Source: Betaproteobacteria bacterium (GTDB lineage Bacteria > Pseudomonadota > Gammaproteobacteria > Burkholderiales > Rhodocyclaceae). Taken from it: a stretch of DNA of 64,000 nt. A program made the position numbers and the translations under genes. The DNA lies in NCBI GenBank assembly GCA_016709965.1, contig JADJLT010000001.1, positions 990,501-1,054,500 of the forward strand, in the 5' to 3' direction. This document shows, in pieces, positions 62,468-64,000 of the stretch. Below the pieces are notes generated by a model that was not told where the DNA came from, did no database searches, and saw only the letters and a list, made by a program, of their open reading frames with translations. Each line of letters starts with the position of its first letter. The first letter of the stretch is position 1.

Positions 62468-63280
62468 TCAAGCGGCGACGCGCTTCGGTGCGGTGCGAAC
62501 GTGGGTGGAGTACAGGGTCAGACCAACGAAGGCCAAACCACCGACCAGATTGCCAAGCACTGTCGGAATCTCGTTCCAGATCAGGTAGTCGTAGATCGAG
62601 AAGTTGCCACCCAGCATCAGGCCCGATGGGAAGAGGAACATGTTCACGATGGAGTGCTCGAAGCCCATGTAGAAGAAGAGCATGATCGGCATCCACATCG
62701 CGACCACTTTTCCGGTCACGCTGGTGGAGACCATGGCACCGACAACACCAGTGGACACCATCCAGTTGCAGAGCACACCGCGAATGAACAGGGTCAGCAT
62801 GCCGGCAGCACCGTGGGCAGCGTAACCCACTGTACGACCTTCACCAATGTGGCCAATGGCCTCGCCAACCTTGTTGGGCGGGGTATCAAAACCGAAGGTG
62901 AAGATGACAGCCATCATCACCGCTACCGTGAATGCACCGGCAAAATTGCCGACGAAAACCAGCCCCCAGTTGCGCAGCACACCACCGAGTGTGACACCCG
63001 GACGCTTGTCGATCAGAGCCAGCGGCGCCAGTGTAAAAACACCGGTCAGCAAGTCGAATCCAAGCAGATACAGCATGCAGAAACCCACCGGAAAAAGGAC
63101 AGCACCGGCCAGCGGCTGGCCGGTCTGCACATTGATGGTGACGGCGAATGCTGCAGCCAGTGCCAGGATGGCACCTGCCATGTAGGCGCGGATCAGTGTG
63201 TCACGGTTGGACATGAAGACTTTTGATTCGCCTGCATCAATCATCTTCGTTACAAACTCAGCTGGAGCTAGGTAGGCCAT
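62468..63280 (-). CDS. nirC: Formate/nitrite transporter (FNT, NirC-like)
   Basis: A 270-residue FNT protein with six hydrophobic segments and family stretches LAPAEFVTKMIDAG, FPVGFCMLYLLGFDLLTG (pore loop about 82-100), and FLFPSGLMLGGNFSIYDYLIWNEIPTVLGNL near 205-240. Its position after nirD points to nitrite rather than formate. FNT proteins form pentameric anion channels. Confidence 0.88.
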   Translation of the reverse strand: MAYLAPAEFVTKMIDAGESKVFMSNRDTLIRAYMAGAILALAAAFAVTINVQTGQPLAGAVLFPVGFCMLYLLGFDLLTGVFTLAPLALIDKRPGVTLGGVLRNWGLVFVGNFAGAFTVAVMMAVIFTFGFDTPPNKVGEAIGHIGEGRTVGYAAHGAAGMLTLFIRGVLCNWMVSTGVVGAMVSTSVTGKVVAMWMPIMLFFYMGFEHSIVNMFLFPSGLMLGGNFSIYDYLIWNEIPTVLGNLVGGLAFVGLTLYSTHVRTAPKRVAA

Positions 63281-63321
63281 GCTATTTCCCCTTAATTAAA
63301 AATTTGTATGGGTCGTTTTTT

Positions 63322-63633
63322 TTAAACGGCGAGAAAAACACTGCCGTCTTCGACCTTCACTTCGAATTTGGTGCAGGAGCCAACATCCGGCGCCACCACA
63401 TGACCATCCTCCAGGCCAATGTTCCAGCCATGCAACGGACAGGTCACGCGCTTGCCATGGACGATGCCTTGTGACAACGGCCCGTTTTTGTGCGGGCACT
63501 TGTCGTGAATGGCAAATACTTCGTCATCCGAGGTGCGAAAGATGGCGATATCGCCGCCATTAGCTGGTTTGACCACTCGAGAGCCCAGTTGCGGAATGTC
63601 GTTCAACGGGCAAATCAGTTTCCAGTTACTCAT
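63322..63633 (-). CDS. nirD: Nitrite reductase small subunit NirD
   Basis: A 103-residue Rieske-fold protein: CPHKNGPLSQG and CPLHGWNI supply CxH and CxxH ligands (about residues 46-67). The Rieske ligands appear complete (C46, H48, C64, H67 by my count). NirD works with NirB to reduce nitrite to ammonium with NADH. It follows nirB by 23 nt. Confidence 0.92.
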   Translation of the reverse strand: MSNWKLICPLNDIPQLGSRVVKPANGGDIAIFRTSDDEVFAIHDKCPHKNGPLSQGIVHGKRVTCPLHGWNIGLEDGHVVAPDVGSCTKFEVKVEDGSVFLAV

Positions 63634-63656
63634 TTTTTGTCCTTTTTTCTGAATGC

Positions 63657-64000
63657 TCAGGCTTCGACCATGATGGGGATGAACTGCTTGATGGCCTCCG
63701 GCTCACGCGAGGTCGCCCACGGATCCTTGGCGTCCTTCAGCGAGTCAAGCAACGCGGCGTAGAGCGCCTTGCGACCTTCTTCATCCTCAAGAATCTTGCC
63801 CTTGATGTAGTCCATGCCGACGCGTTCGAGGTAGTGGCAGGTACGCTCCAGATACCAGCCTTCAAGGCGATACAACTGCAGGAAGGCGCCGGAATACTCC
63901 ATGACATCTTCGTCTGAGGTCACTTTGCACAGGAACTGCGCGACTTCGGTCTTGATGCCACCGTTGCCGGCGATATAGATCTCGTAGCCGGAATCGACAC
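63657..64000 (-). CDS. nirB: Nitrite reductase large subunit NirB, 3' end only
   Basis: The last 113 or so codons of a frame entering from the right edge; visible pieces VDSGYEIYIAGNGGIKTEVA, FLQLYRLEGWYLERTCHYLER and DPWATSREPEAIKQFIPI match the NirB C-terminus. The siroheme/4Fe-4S cysteines and FAD/NAD domains lie outside the window. First visible gene of the nirBD-nirC run. Confidence 0.93.
   Translation of the reverse strand, partial: VDSGYEIYIAGNGGIKTEVAQFLCKVTSDEDVMEYSGAFLQLYRLEGWYLERTCHYLERVGMDYIKGKILEDEEGRKALYAALLDSLKDAKDPWATSREPEAIKQFIPIMVEA

Overview
The window looks like a stretch of chromosome from a betaproteobacterium of the Rhodocyclales type (a Dechloromonas/Azonexus-like organism is my best guess; this rests on gene order and protein style, with no database search). 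The evidence is a leuCDB-asd-fimV-truA-trpFBA-accD-folC-dedD-cvpA-purF superoperon typical of Betaproteobacteria, a NarX/NarL system, and a full nitrate/nitrite assimilation cluster.

Layout. 1-17.8 kb (minus strand): a nearly continuous biosynthetic run of leucine, aspartate-semialdehyde, tryptophan, malonyl-CoA, folate and purine genes with FimV, TruA and cell-envelope genes interspersed; many junctions are 1-14 nt overlaps, so translational coupling is likely. 17.8-23.2 kb: housekeeping and hypothetical genes (aroC, a CBS protein, an HTH regulator, a radical SAM protein divergent from queD, a patatin lipase behind a 21-codon leader ORF). 23.3-28.8 kb: a decayed 5.5-kb integrative element in the 3' end of tRNA-Ser(UGA). 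It has 14-bp att repeats, an integrase cut off just before its catalytic tyrosine, an IS66 TnpB piece fused in frame to an RDF-like protein, a RES-domain gene, a DUF805 gene and a frameshifted nuclease. The tRNA's old terminator still sits beyond the distal att site. 29-42.7 kb: core genes (yccA, rlmD, bamC-dapA, accA-tilS, an AlkA-type glycosylase, HDOD proteins, uup). 42.7-46.1 kb: a chemoreceptor, tRNA-Arg(CCU) and a spermidine-synthase-like protein. 46.2-64 kb (minus strand): nitrogen-oxide metabolism, with narXL, nasT-nasS-nrtA-nrtB-nrtCD, a small sirohydrochlorin chelatase, an MFS transporter, narK flanked by two PP2C-kinase fusion proteins, a formate/nitrite-type transporter, nirD and the 3' end of nirB.

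How the nitrate genes fit together. Nitrate enters through NrtABCD or NarK, nitrite through the FNT channel, and NirBD reduces nitrite to ammonium with siroheme that needs a CbiX/SirB-type chelatase. The most informative non-coding region is 54.76-54.99 kb between nasT and nasS. Read on the minus strand it holds an NtrC-like dyad, a sigma-54 promoter matching the consensus at -24/-12, two adjacent hexaloop hairpins with A at loop position 1 and G at position 4 (the known ANTAR-protein RNA target), and an intrinsic terminator, all ahead of nasS-nrtABC. NasT is an ANTAR protein, so the DNA appears to carry both halves of a nitrogen- and nitrate-gated antitermination switch, with the sensor NasS inside the operon it controls. 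The narK leader shows a similar but weaker arrangement.

A short dispersed repeat (core GGTCAACCGGAAAAA, then GGCCAAAAA) occurs at least seven times, plus one degenerate copy, mostly between genes. One copy lies in frame inside the radical SAM gene and one supplies the last codons of an MFS transporter. I saw no CRISPR array, rRNA or phage structural genes.
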